NCBI GenBank assembly: GCA_948616985.1
Contig: CAPGDO010000010.1
Location: 16,711-80,710, forward strand
Reading direction: 5' to 3'
DNA length: 64,000 nucleotides
From: MGBC163016 sp910588905
GTDB lineage: Bacteria; Actinomycetota; Coriobacteriia; Coriobacteriales; Eggerthellaceae
Positions 9,492 to 17,068 of this stretch are shown in pieces. The notes under the pieces are model-generated. The model did no database searches. It was not told where the DNA came from and was given only the letters and a program-made list of their open reading frames with translations. The stretch's first letter is position 1. Every line of letters starts with the position of its first letter. Both the position numbers and the translations under genes were made by a program.

Positions 9492-9731
9492 CTACTTCAC
9501 GGGAGCTGAAGGAACACCAGGGGCCTTAGGGATGCTTGAGGCTCCCGGAGCACCGGGGGTGGGAGTGCCTGGACGCCCAGGAGCACCAGGAGCTGCACCG
9601 GGAACTCCTGGGAAGGGAGACGCTGGCAGAGCAGCACCACACGTAGCACACGTCTCTGCAGACTGATCATTCTCAGTCCCGCATTCAGAACAGGTCTTCT
9701 TCAGTTCTACCGCTGCTGGTCTAAAACACAT
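9492..9731 (-). CDS. Zinc-ribbon protein with Pro/Gly/Ala-rich collagen-like tail
   Basis: A 79-residue protein. Residues ~12-34 form a zinc ribbon (CSECGTEN...CATCG, two CxxC pairs). The rest is a low-complexity tail rich in Pro, Gly and Ala with GAPGAPGRPGTPTPG-like runs. It is the last gene of the second molybdoenzyme operon, behind AAAGGAAG. The function is unknown. The two CxxC knuckles suggest metal binding and the tail looks flexible or interaction-prone. It may help assemble or tether the oxidoreductase complex, but nothing in the sequence proves that. Confidence 0.75.
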   Translation of the reverse strand: MCFRPAAVELKKTCSECGTENDQSAETCATCGAALPASPFPGVPGAAPGAPGRPGTPTPGAPGASSIPKAPGVPSAPVK

Positions 9732-9761
9732 GATTCTTCCTTTCTCATTCTAACGTTAGGC

Positions 9762-9956
9762 TTACCCCTGATCCCCCTTGGCTTCAGGGGCTCCGGGAGG
9801 ATCGAACTGCCTGAAGGAGCACTCCGTACATCGCCCTGTGGTCATATCGATATCCGCACCACATCGTGAACATCGCAGCACGGGAGGTCGAGAGAGCACG
9901 AAGAGCTCGCTGTCGTATTTATGGCAAGCACCGCAAAAGGTGCACGAGAGGCACAT
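9762..9956 (-). CDS. Small double zinc-ribbon protein
   Basis: A 64-residue protein with eight cysteines: CLSCTFCGAC at residues 2-11, then CSRCG...CTEC at about 30-48, consistent with one or two zinc ribbons. It lies 8 bp downstream of the FKBP-type gene and 30 bp upstream of the collagen-tailed zinc-ribbon gene, within the same operon. I do not recognise the family. Position suggests an accessory or maturation role for the molybdoenzyme. Confidence 0.72.
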   Translation of the reverse strand: MCLSCTFCGACHKYDSELFVLSRPPVLRCSRCGADIDMTTGRCTECSFRQFDPPGAPEAKGDQG

Positions 9957-9964
9957 GGACGCCC

Positions 9965-10414
9965 CTAGCCATCCACCACGTCAACCAACTTGAACCAGTA
10001 TTCCAAGTCCTTCCCGGCAAGCAGGTGGTTGAAGTCGATGGTTACCGTATCCTCAGTGGCATCAATGCACCTCACTGGTACGTCAACCCCAGAAACGGGG
10101 TGCTTCCAAGCGAAGACGGTTCCCGGATCCAAACGATCTCCTCCGGCGATGAACGAACGGGCATAGCGCTGGACCCCATCTGGATCATGGGCACCATAGG
10201 CCTTTTCCGCGGGGATGACAGCAGTGCGCTCTTCTCCCACCTCCATGTCATAAAGCAGTTCGCTCACACCTCGGGGCACTTCGCTGCTGCCCAACAAGAT
10301 CCGCTCTGGTTCGCTTTGGACTGCGGGCGAGTGATCATCGAGAGCCTTCTCGCCTACGGCGCCGCCCTTGTAATACACCAGAGCAGTCTTACCGTTGTAC
10401 TCGTTGTGATGCAT
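9965..10414 (-). CDS. FKBP-type peptidyl-prolyl isomerase, SlyD-like
   Basis: A 149-residue cytoplasmic FKBP-fold protein. Visible hallmarks are VYYKGGAVGEKALDD near the N-terminus, the MEVGEERTAVIPAEKAYGAHD block typical of FKBP/SlyD, and the C-terminal DFNHLLAGKDLEYWFKLVDV, nearly the SlyD signature for the end of the FKBP domain. SlyD proteins are folding helpers and often metallochaperones; this one lacks the His-rich metal-binding tail. It starts 2 bp after the Fe-S subunit gene stops, so it is probably a dedicated folding factor for the operon's molybdoenzyme. Confidence 0.85.
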   Translation of the reverse strand: MHHNEYNGKTALVYYKGGAVGEKALDDHSPAVQSEPERILLGSSEVPRGVSELLYDMEVGEERTAVIPAEKAYGAHDPDGVQRYARSFIAGGDRLDPGTVFAWKHPVSGVDVPVRCIDATEDTVTIDFNHLLAGKDLEYWFKLVDVVDG

Positions 10415-10416
10415 GG

Positions 10417-10908
10417 CTATTCCACACCAGTGCTCGTGCGGCTGTCGCTCCGTTGGCTGGAAGTAGTGAAATCAGTGTTCTCTGTAACCTCTATGGCAGC
10501 AGCATGATGCACCCTGCCCTCCAGCTTGTTCTTCGGAACGAACTGACCCCGAGCCTGCTTCGGCCGATATTGAGGAACGAAGAGCACCTGCTTCGGCTTC
10601 TCGGTCAAACGTTCTGCCAATTCGCTGACGGTCCCGTAATACATGACATTAGCCAAGCAGTGATGCACACAGGTTGGCTCCTTGCCCTGGGCTGTACGCC
10701 CCTGGCAAAGGTCACAGAGATCCGTAGGGAATGGGAGCTTATTCCAGTTGACCTCGTTCTCGTCTATCTCCCAGGGACCATCATCCATGACTCGGATCCC
10801 CCATTTGCCCACAGGGTGATCGTGCTCTTCCTTGCAGGCTACCTCACAAGACTGACAACCGGTGCAGTATTCATAATCGATAAGAAGCCCGTGAGCCGTA
10901 TTCTCCAT
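10417..10908 (-). CDS. 2x[4Fe-4S] ferredoxin-type electron-transfer subunit
   Basis: A 163-residue Fe-S protein with CTGCQSCEVAC near residue 15 and CDLC...CVHHC around residues 65-84, giving two [4Fe-4S] clusters. A C-terminal extension of about 60 residues, absent from the 115-residue paralogue at 4682-5029, has no recognisable motif. The start codon overlaps the stop of the catalytic subunit by one base (TAATG), so the two are translationally coupled. No export signal is present. It should be the electron donor or acceptor of the adjacent 784-residue molybdoenzyme. Confidence 0.9.
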   Translation of the reverse strand: MENTAHGLLIDYEYCTGCQSCEVACKEEHDHPVGKWGIRVMDDGPWEIDENEVNWNKLPFPTDLCDLCQGRTAQGKEPTCVHHCLANVMYYGTVSELAERLTEKPKQVLFVPQYRPKQARGQFVPKNKLEGRVHHAAAIEVTENTDFTTSSQRSDSRTSTGVE

Positions 10909-13262
10909 TACTGGTCCTCCCTCTTGAACTTCTCCCAGATCTCATTCATGTCAGTGTCGTAGCTTTCGGCAATGGGCTTGATATTGCAGATCATGCATTT
11001 TGCCGGTGCGCCGAAACCGAGCTTGCCGAAATGGAAATTAGGAATGAGGTTGTTGATGTTGGAGCGGAAGGTGCCGTAGAGATTAGGAGCATCCGGATCA
11101 TCTTCGGGAAACCACCATCCGTGCTGGCCATGGATGGTGTTCTCATCTACGGCAATGGTCACATGGGCCTTCATCTTGGCTGACCCGAACTGGTTCCACA
11201 CTTCGCACCATTGACCGTCGGTTATGCCCAACCGTACCGCTGTTTTGGGATTGATCTCCACCAGAGGATCGGGGCACAGCTCACGACAGAAGGGGATCTG
11301 TCGGTTCTCGGAATGGAAGAAAGCGAATTCGCGAGCACCCGTCGTCAATACGAAAGGATACTCTTGGGCGAGTTCCGGCTTGCTGACAGGTGAGAAATCC
11401 GGTTCCTGATAATAAGGCAGCGGGTCATCGCCGAACTGATCGAACATGGTGGACCAGAGCTCTATTCGACCTGTTGGGGTATTGAAGCCCGGTTGACCAT
11501 CCTTTCGCAAGTGACCAGTCTCGTACTTGTAATACTCTACGTCCTTCTGCACATAGACCTGCTCGCATACATCCTTGAAATGATGCCTGTTGTGAAGGCG
11601 TAGATCATCGATGAAGTCATAGACATCGTGATAATCCTCCCAGAGCTGAGGATTCAGGCGCTTGCCCACGGTCATGCAGGTTTCCATATCGGTCTTCGCT
11701 TCGCCCACCGTGATGGCCTTGTTCATGAACCCCGTGCCTACAGGGGTTGCCCCATAATGGGCGAACTCCACGCCATCTTCTTCAGCTGCAGTAGCCAAGG
11801 GCAGGAATACATCACAAACCGCTTGCGCTGAAGGGGTCATGAACGTCTCCAGGGTGAAGCAGAACTCCAGCGTATCAGCCATAGCCTTATACCAACGCTC
11901 CGGCTCCATGGAAGTGCAGCTCATGAGATTGTTGCCAGCAAAGAAACCCATCTTGATGGGGTAGGGCTTGCCCGTTTCCATAGCCTCTAGGGTAAGGTCG
12001 GCATGAGCATCGAGGATGGTGTTCGCATAGGCCGGATATTCCTTCAGGCCGATCATCTTGGATATGAGATCAGCACCGAGGGCCTCTTCGAATCCGAATC
12101 CAGTCTCATTCTGCCCGGCACTGGCATTTCCCAGGATCTGACCACCCGGCACATCCACATTGCCTGTAATAGCCATCAGCGCAATGGCACAATGGGACAT
12201 CTGCATGCCATTGGTGCTCTGGTCGAAGGCCAAGCCCCACTGCAATGAGGCTGGCTTGGCTTCGGCATACATGCGGGCAGCCCCCTTGATGAGCTCCGGA
12301 TCGATGCCACAGATCTCGCCTGCCTTCTCTGGTGGCATGGTAGCCACACGCTCAGCAAGCTCATCGAAGCCATAGCACCAGTATTCCACGAACTGCTCGT
12401 CATAGAGTTTCTCCTCTATGATGTAGTTCAGCATGGCCATCCCCAAAGCAGTATCAGTGCCAGGACGAACCCGCAGATGATAGTCAGCGCGGCTAGAAAG
12501 CCAAGTGATACGGGGATCGATGATGATCAACCGGCTGCCACGACGCACCATATCGATGACCGCATGGCCAAAGAAGCCGTCAGGGTTCGAGGCCAAAGGC
12601 GCCTTGCCCCATATCATGATGCATTCGGGCAGTTGGAAAGCCGGATCATCGTAACGAAGCGGCAAGCCACCGGCGTAATCGATCTCTGGATAGGGGCTAC
12701 CCAGATTGTAGGCAGCGGCGGCCATCCGAGGAACATAGCACGCATAGCCTGATTGGGTATAGCACATGTTAGGAGAGCGCAGCATGTACGTGCCATAAGG
12801 ACCAAGCGTTCCGCCTTCCCGGCCTGTGCCTACGAAGAAGACGACGCTCTCATTGCCGTATTCCTTGGTGATGCGGCGGTAGTTCTCTTCGATGATGTCC
12901 AGTGCTTCTTCCCATGTACAGCGCTCCCACTTGTCGTTCTGACCGCGATATCGCGGATCCCGCTTCATGGGATAGATGATGCGACTGGGGTTGTAAACAT
13001 AATCCTTCAACGTAAGACAGCGAACGCATAGGCGTCCTTGGGTGATCTGCTGATTCTCATCACCTTCCACCTTTACCAGCGTACCGTTGTCATCGACGTA
13101 TAGCTTCACGCCGCATCCAACGGGGTGGCATCCAGGGGGCGACCACGGTGCCGTACGAGTCACCGTGCAGCCGTTCTCTTCGAACCGCCAGGGCTTGCCA
13201 AGATCATTGGTTCCACCCAGAGTAGGAAGGGCTACGGCGGGTCTTGCCTTCATCTCTTCCAT
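10908..13262 (-). CDS. Molybdopterin oxidoreductase, catalytic subunit
   Basis: A 784-residue bis-molybdopterin oxidoreductase, the third in the window and more divergent than the other two. It starts at ATG 13262 behind GGAGGAG. Cys residues at about 45, 50, 79 and 82 may hold an Fe-S cluster with unusual spacing (C-x4-C, then CVRC). Family blocks follow: IMIWGKAPLASNPDGFFGH, IDPRITWLSSRADYH, RPGTD, GNVDVPGG and a C-terminal HGQHGWWFPEDDP. There is no Tat signal. It leads a five-gene operon with its Fe-S subunit, an FKBP isomerase and two zinc-ribbon proteins. No transporter is present, unlike the first cluster. The substrate is unknown. Confidence 0.92.
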   Translation of the reverse strand: MEEMKARPAVALPTLGGTNDLGKPWRFEENGCTVTRTAPWSPPGCHPVGCGVKLYVDDNGTLVKVEGDENQQITQGRLCVRCLTLKDYVYNPSRIIYPMKRDPRYRGQNDKWERCTWEEALDIIEENYRRITKEYGNESVVFFVGTGREGGTLGPYGTYMLRSPNMCYTQSGYACYVPRMAAAAYNLGSPYPEIDYAGGLPLRYDDPAFQLPECIMIWGKAPLASNPDGFFGHAVIDMVRRGSRLIIIDPRITWLSSRADYHLRVRPGTDTALGMAMLNYIIEEKLYDEQFVEYWCYGFDELAERVATMPPEKAGEICGIDPELIKGAARMYAEAKPASLQWGLAFDQSTNGMQMSHCAIALMAITGNVDVPGGQILGNASAGQNETGFGFEEALGADLISKMIGLKEYPAYANTILDAHADLTLEAMETGKPYPIKMGFFAGNNLMSCTSMEPERWYKAMADTLEFCFTLETFMTPSAQAVCDVFLPLATAAEEDGVEFAHYGATPVGTGFMNKAITVGEAKTDMETCMTVGKRLNPQLWEDYHDVYDFIDDLRLHNRHHFKDVCEQVYVQKDVEYYKYETGHLRKDGQPGFNTPTGRIELWSTMFDQFGDDPLPYYQEPDFSPVSKPELAQEYPFVLTTGAREFAFFHSENRQIPFCRELCPDPLVEINPKTAVRLGITDGQWCEVWNQFGSAKMKAHVTIAVDENTIHGQHGWWFPEDDPDAPNLYGTFRSNINNLIPNFHFGKLGFGAPAKCMICNIKPIAESYDTDMNEIWEKFKREDQ

Positions 13263-13417
13263 GGACTTTCTCCTCCTCCGCTTCGATTGGTCCTACATCA
13301 CCCTTCAAGCTATTGCCATCCATTGATCCCTCATGGCAATGCTTCAACGGTAACGACCTCGATGGAGAATTCCTATTGATCGAATAGTTCAGATTGCGGA
13401 TACAGGCGCCCGAGCCC

Positions 13418-13434
13418 TAAACCTCAGAGGTTTA
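13418..13434. promoter_or_regulatory. 17-bp perfect palindrome, putative operator of the second molybdoenzyme operon
   Basis: TAAACCTCAGAGGTTTA has perfect 8-bp arms around a central A and lies 156 bp upstream of the start at 13262. The dyad at 7842-7858 is the same site with two changes. Both precede molybdoenzyme operons, which argues for one shared regulator, most simply the LuxR-type protein encoded at 7981-9390. Confidence 0.65.
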
Positions 13435-13677
13435 AATCATCTGCCAAGACCCCAGAAGGATAGCGTCTACCATCAGGGAGCTGAGAAGCCCTGGCTTCAG
13501 GCTGCCATCAACCGGGGAGGGTACGCGTCGCTCATAGCTCTCCTCTGGCAGCAGGGAAAACCATCTAAGAATGATTCGGAAAAGCATCAGTAACAGTCGT
13601 TGGCTCCCTGAGCTCTCTTCGATCGGCATGGCTACCGTACTGCCAAGCACATACGAACGCTTCAAGGGGAGGGGACG

Positions 13678-14109
13678 ATGCCAAGACGGATCCAGATCAT
13701 GGTAGTAGGCTGCGGTATGTTCGGTGCCTCTTTAGCGCTGGCTCTCTCCGCATCGGGCCATGACGTCATCGTGATGGATATGCAAGAAGACGCCTTCGAC
13801 CAGCTTGGAGATGACTTCGATGGAGAGACCGTCACCGGCGACGGAAGAAGCGCGCTCATGTTGCAAGGATGCGGAGCCGACCGCATATCCCACCTGGTAG
13901 CGGCCACGGGCGACGATGCCTCCAACCTCCTCATCGCCGAACTGGCCAGTGAGATACTCGGCATCCACCACGTGCTGCCTCTCATCGACGACGACTCGCT
14001 GGTCGAGATCCTTGAAGACATGGGGATCACTCCCATTTGCCCCCATCGCATCTGCGAAGAGGAGTTCTTCCATCTCACGAGCCTAAGGCGAAAGGAGGAT
14101 GCCCTATGA
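13678..14109 (+). CDS. TrkA-type NAD-binding potassium-uptake regulator, first half
   Basis: A 143-residue single RCK N-terminal (Rossmann) domain. The nucleotide-binding glycine motif is VVGCGMFGASLALAL at residues ~8-22, with an acidic residue at the end of strand 2 (VMDMQEDAF), as in NAD-binding TrkA domains. Canonical TrkA carries two RCK_N/RCK_C units in one chain; here there is one short unit without an RCK_C domain. The next gene overlaps by 4 bp (ATGA) and encodes a second similar domain, so the two probably form a heteromer that gates the TrkH channel downstream. Confidence 0.85.
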   Translation: MPRRIQIMVVGCGMFGASLALALSASGHDVIVMDMQEDAFDQLGDDFDGETVTGDGRSALMLQGCGADRISHLVAATGDDASNLLIAELASEILGIHHVLPLIDDDSLVEILEDMGITPICPHRICEEEFFHLTSLRRKEDAL

Positions 14110-14624
14110 AGGTAGCTATCGTGGGTGGCCGGTCACGAGCCGACTACCTCATAGGAGCCTTTGCCGAATCAGCGGATACCGTGGTGGTCATCAACGACGA
14201 CCACGCCTTCTGCGAATATCTCTCTAGCCGCCATGAGGCTACGGTGATCTGGGGCAACGGCATGCAGCGTCGCGTTCTGGAAGATGCGGGGATACGAGGA
14301 TTCGACGCTATCGTCGCCCTTACTGGATTGGATGCTGACAATCTGGCCATTTGTCAGATAGCCAAGAGATTCTTGGATATCCCTCTCCAGCTCTGCATCG
14401 TATCCAACCCCGAGAACACCAAGATCTTCCGCCAGCTGGGCATCACAACAGCCATCAGCGCTACCGCCACATTGGCCCAAGCTATCCGCGATGCCATGGG
14501 AACGACCCTCTCCAAGAGCTGTTCGCCCTCAATCTCCCCCATGAATGACCTAGAAGAGTTCGGTGACCCGCCTTCGTCTCTTTCCTCGGTCTTGAGCTCT
14601 TGGCACCGGTTGGGCAAAGGATAA
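14106..14624 (+). CDS. TrkA-type NAD-binding potassium-uptake regulator, second half
   Basis: A 172-residue protein starting at ATG 14106 behind AAAGGAGG, overlapping the previous gene by 4 bp. It has an RCK-like Rossmann fold: MKVAIVGGRSRADYLIGAF, then VVINDDHAFCEYLS, GNGMQRRVLEDAGIRGFDAIVALTG and DNLAICQIAKRF. The glycine motif (GGRSRA) is degenerate, so nucleotide binding may be weak. About 40 low-complexity Ser/Pro residues end the protein in place of an RCK_C domain. It belongs to the Trk operon with TrkH at 14636. Confidence 0.82.
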   Translation: MKVAIVGGRSRADYLIGAFAESADTVVVINDDHAFCEYLSSRHEATVIWGNGMQRRVLEDAGIRGFDAIVALTGLDADNLAICQIAKRFLDIPLQLCIVSNPENTKIFRQLGITTAISATATLAQAIRDAMGTTLSKSCSPSISPMNDLEEFGDPPSSLSSVLSSWHRLGKG

Positions 14625-14635
14625 GGTCCCTCCCG

Positions 14636-16171
14636 ATGACACGGCCAATCACTCTTCCCGCTTTATCCGGCTTCAGCTCTTGCGGGCCCAGCAGGGGACC
14701 CTCCCGTCCCCTCTACCTGCTAGCCCGCTATGTGGGCATTGCGGCGATGTTCGTGGGGCTGGCAGCCTTGATCCCCCTTGTCGTTTTGATCGCCTATCCC
14801 GAAGAAGCATCGCTGGCGCCGTGCTTCATCTTCACTGGCCTAGGAGCGGCTATGCTGGGGTATCTCATCTGCTTTGCGATACCCGCTCCGCCTCCAGATG
14901 CCCGGCTCTCACGAGGACAGGCGGCTGTCTGTACGGTGGTCGTCTGGATCTTCGCCATCGCAACCTACGCCGTTCCCTTCGTTGCAGCCGGGCTGCTCAC
15001 CCCCGATCAGGCCATCTTCGAATCTACGAGCGGGCTTACCACGACAGGCTTGAGCGTTGTCAACGTGGACGAATGTCCTGCCATCTTCCTGTTCCATCGC
15101 AGCTTGACATGTTATCTTGGCGGCGTAGGGCTCGTGCTGATCCTCACCTGCGTGGTCACGCAAACGGGCGGCCTTGGCGTCTATAACGCCGAAGGCCACA
15201 CGGACCACCTTCTGCCCAGTGCGGCGAAGACCGCCCGGATGATCCTGCTCATCTACAATGGCCTCATCATCGGCGGAGCCGTTGCCTACTGCTGGGCTGG
15301 CATGACTCCGTTCGATGCCATCAACATATCCATGTGCGCCGTGCCCACCGGCGGGTTCGCAACCCACAGCCAAAGCATAGCCTATTGGAACAGCCCTGCC
15401 ATAGAAGCTATAACCATCCTGTTGATGCTTGCTGGTGGCACGAATTTCCTCCTGCTATTCCTGCTTCTCCGCGGAAGGCTCAAGGCATTCTTGACCCATA
15501 TCGAGACCCCTCTTTACTTCGGGATAGTCATGGTGATGTCATTGATGACCGCTGGGTTCTTCTTCATCCAAGGCACCTCAGAGAGCGGTGGAGAGGCCCT
15601 GCGCCAAGGGCTCTTCCAAACCGTTTCGATATTGACCTCCACTGGGTTCCAGACCATTCCTTCCTTCGAAGACCTCGGATCGGCGCTCCCCTTCCTGTTC
15701 ATCCTGCTCATGCTCTGCGGCGCTGAAGCCGGGTCCACATCCGGCGGCATCAAGATCTATCGCGTTGCCGTTGCATCGCTTGGCCTCGCTTACAACGCTC
15801 GCAGGCATTACGGCAACAAACGCCATGTTACCAGCATGAGGATCGATCGCTTCGGCAAGCGCACCGTGCTCACTGACAAGGACATCAGCGAAGCCCAGAC
15901 GTTCGTCATGTTGTATCTCCTGATCCTCGTCATCGGCTCATTCCTCTTCATCCTCTGCGGCGCCACCCTGCAGGAAGCCATCTTCGACTTCGCCTCCTGT
16001 CTTGGATGCACCGGCATCGGCCTGGGCTTCCTTGGCGTTGACAGCGCACCAGCACCGCTGCTCATCGGATCCGCCGGAATGCTGCTGGGCCGTCTTGAGA
16101 TCATCCCTTTGTTCCTTGGCATAGGAACGTTGCTGTCCCTGATCTGGAGAGGAGCGCGTCGTGACCGATAA
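14636..16171 (+). CDS. trkH: TrkH/KtrB-type potassium transporter
   Basis: A 511-residue membrane protein of the Trk/Ktr/HKT potassium channel family, starting at ATG 14636, 12 bp after the TrkA-like gene. Pore-loop selectivity sequences around TTTGLS, PTGGFATH, STGFQT and CTGIGLGF mark the four M1-P-M2 repeats. GGVGLVLILT and the GAEAGSTSGGIKIYR stretch are strongly TrkH-like. It imports potassium across the cytoplasmic membrane under control of the two preceding TrkA-like subunits. The end overlaps the next gene by 11 bp, pointing to one operon through 16970. Confidence 0.92.
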   Translation: MTRPITLPALSGFSSCGPSRGPSRPLYLLARYVGIAAMFVGLAALIPLVVLIAYPEEASLAPCFIFTGLGAAMLGYLICFAIPAPPPDARLSRGQAAVCTVVVWIFAIATYAVPFVAAGLLTPDQAIFESTSGLTTTGLSVVNVDECPAIFLFHRSLTCYLGGVGLVLILTCVVTQTGGLGVYNAEGHTDHLLPSAAKTARMILLIYNGLIIGGAVAYCWAGMTPFDAINISMCAVPTGGFATHSQSIAYWNSPAIEAITILLMLAGGTNFLLLFLLLRGRLKAFLTHIETPLYFGIVMVMSLMTAGFFFIQGTSESGGEALRQGLFQTVSILTSTGFQTIPSFEDLGSALPFLFILLMLCGAEAGSTSGGIKIYRVAVASLGLAYNARRHYGNKRHVTSMRIDRFGKRTVLTDKDISEAQTFVMLYLLILVIGSFLFILCGATLQEAIFDFASCLGCTGIGLGFLGVDSAPAPLLIGSAGMLLGRLEIIPLFLGIGTLLSLIWRGARRDR

Positions 16172-16970
16172 TGCCCGGATCCGCAGAGCGTGGGCCTCCG
16201 TCAAAGCCCGGCTCATCGTGCGCAACATCATCGTGTTCGTCATCCTCTATGCAACGGGCTTGGCTGCCGTGTGGGGGTTGTCTTTGATAGGGGTGAGCAC
16301 TCTGGTGGTGTTCCCCGTCTTCGTGCTGGGAGTGCTCATCGCAAGCCTGGAAACCGATTCCGGGGTCTGGGGTGCCGCCTTGGGCATTGGCTATCTGCTC
16401 TCCTATGATCTGCTGTTCACCGAACCCGTCTTCGCATTGAAAGTGCTCAACCATACAGACCTCGTGGCATTGGGCCTCTTCTTGGTGATAGCGCTCATCA
16501 TGGGAGTGATCACCCACCGCATGAGCCGTCAAGTCCAAGCAGCCGAACGCACCGAAGCGGCTCTCAGCCGCCTGAATCAATTGAGCATCGGACTGCTTGA
16601 GAGCGCCACGCCCCACGAAGCGTGCGAAGTTGCTCAGGCCTTTCTCGCAAGGACCCTGAAACGCACGGTGACCATCAGCCTAGGGCAGCCCGATGCTGAA
16701 CAGTCCCTCACTGCAGCGGAATGCTACGAACAGCATTGCCCTACAGGTCACGGGACCTCAGAAGTCCCCGATGATCCAGAGAAGCATCTACCCCTCGGCA
16801 TGAAAGGACGCATCCTAGGGGTGATCTCCATCGACTGCTCCGGTGGGGATCTGGATAAAGCCAGCATGCCCCTCATCACCTCAGTGGCAGCCCAAACCAT
16901 CGTTGCCATCGAGCGGAACCGCCAAGATCAGCATCTTGACGAGGCCCCCAGCCCAGATCCCTGCCCCTAA
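16161..16970 (+). CDS. DUF4118 (KdpD-like) membrane protein with GAF-like domain, no kinase
   Basis: A 269-residue protein starting at GTG 16161 (GGAGAGGAG upstream), overlapping trkH by 11 bp. Residues ~18-125 have four hydrophobic helices with GVWGAALGIGYLLSYDLLFTEP, typical of the DUF4118 membrane module of KdpD. A helical linker (MSRQVQAAERTEAALSRLNQLS) follows, then a GAF-like domain to about 260. The histidine kinase and Usp domains of KdpD are missing. The translational coupling suggests a potassium or turgor-sensing partner of the Trk system. Whether it signals at all is unknown. Confidence 0.75.
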   Translation: MTDNARIRRAWASVKARLIVRNIIVFVILYATGLAAVWGLSLIGVSTLVVFPVFVLGVLIASLETDSGVWGAALGIGYLLSYDLLFTEPVFALKVLNHTDLVALGLFLVIALIMGVITHRMSRQVQAAERTEAALSRLNQLSIGLLESATPHEACEVAQAFLARTLKRTVTISLGQPDAEQSLTAAECYEQHCPTGHGTSEVPDDPEKHLPLGMKGRILGVISIDCSGGDLDKASMPLITSVAAQTIVAIERNRQDQHLDEAPSPDPCP

Positions 16971-16973
16971 GAC

Positions 16974-17004
16974 CCGGCAGCGCGAGCCGCTTCCTCGCTG
17001 CCGG
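16974..17004 (+). terminator. Hairpin between the Trk operon and the ClC gene
   Basis: A 9-bp perfect stem (CCGGCAGCG / CGCTGCCGG) starts 4 bp after the stop of the DUF4118 gene. No T-run follows, so it may be a weak terminator or an attenuator before the ClC gene. Confidence 0.4.
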
Positions 17005-17068
17005 ATCATCCCCTTCAAGCATGGTAGGATGTGCCCCGTGGCTCAGTGGTCCCCAGGGAGAGGAACCT

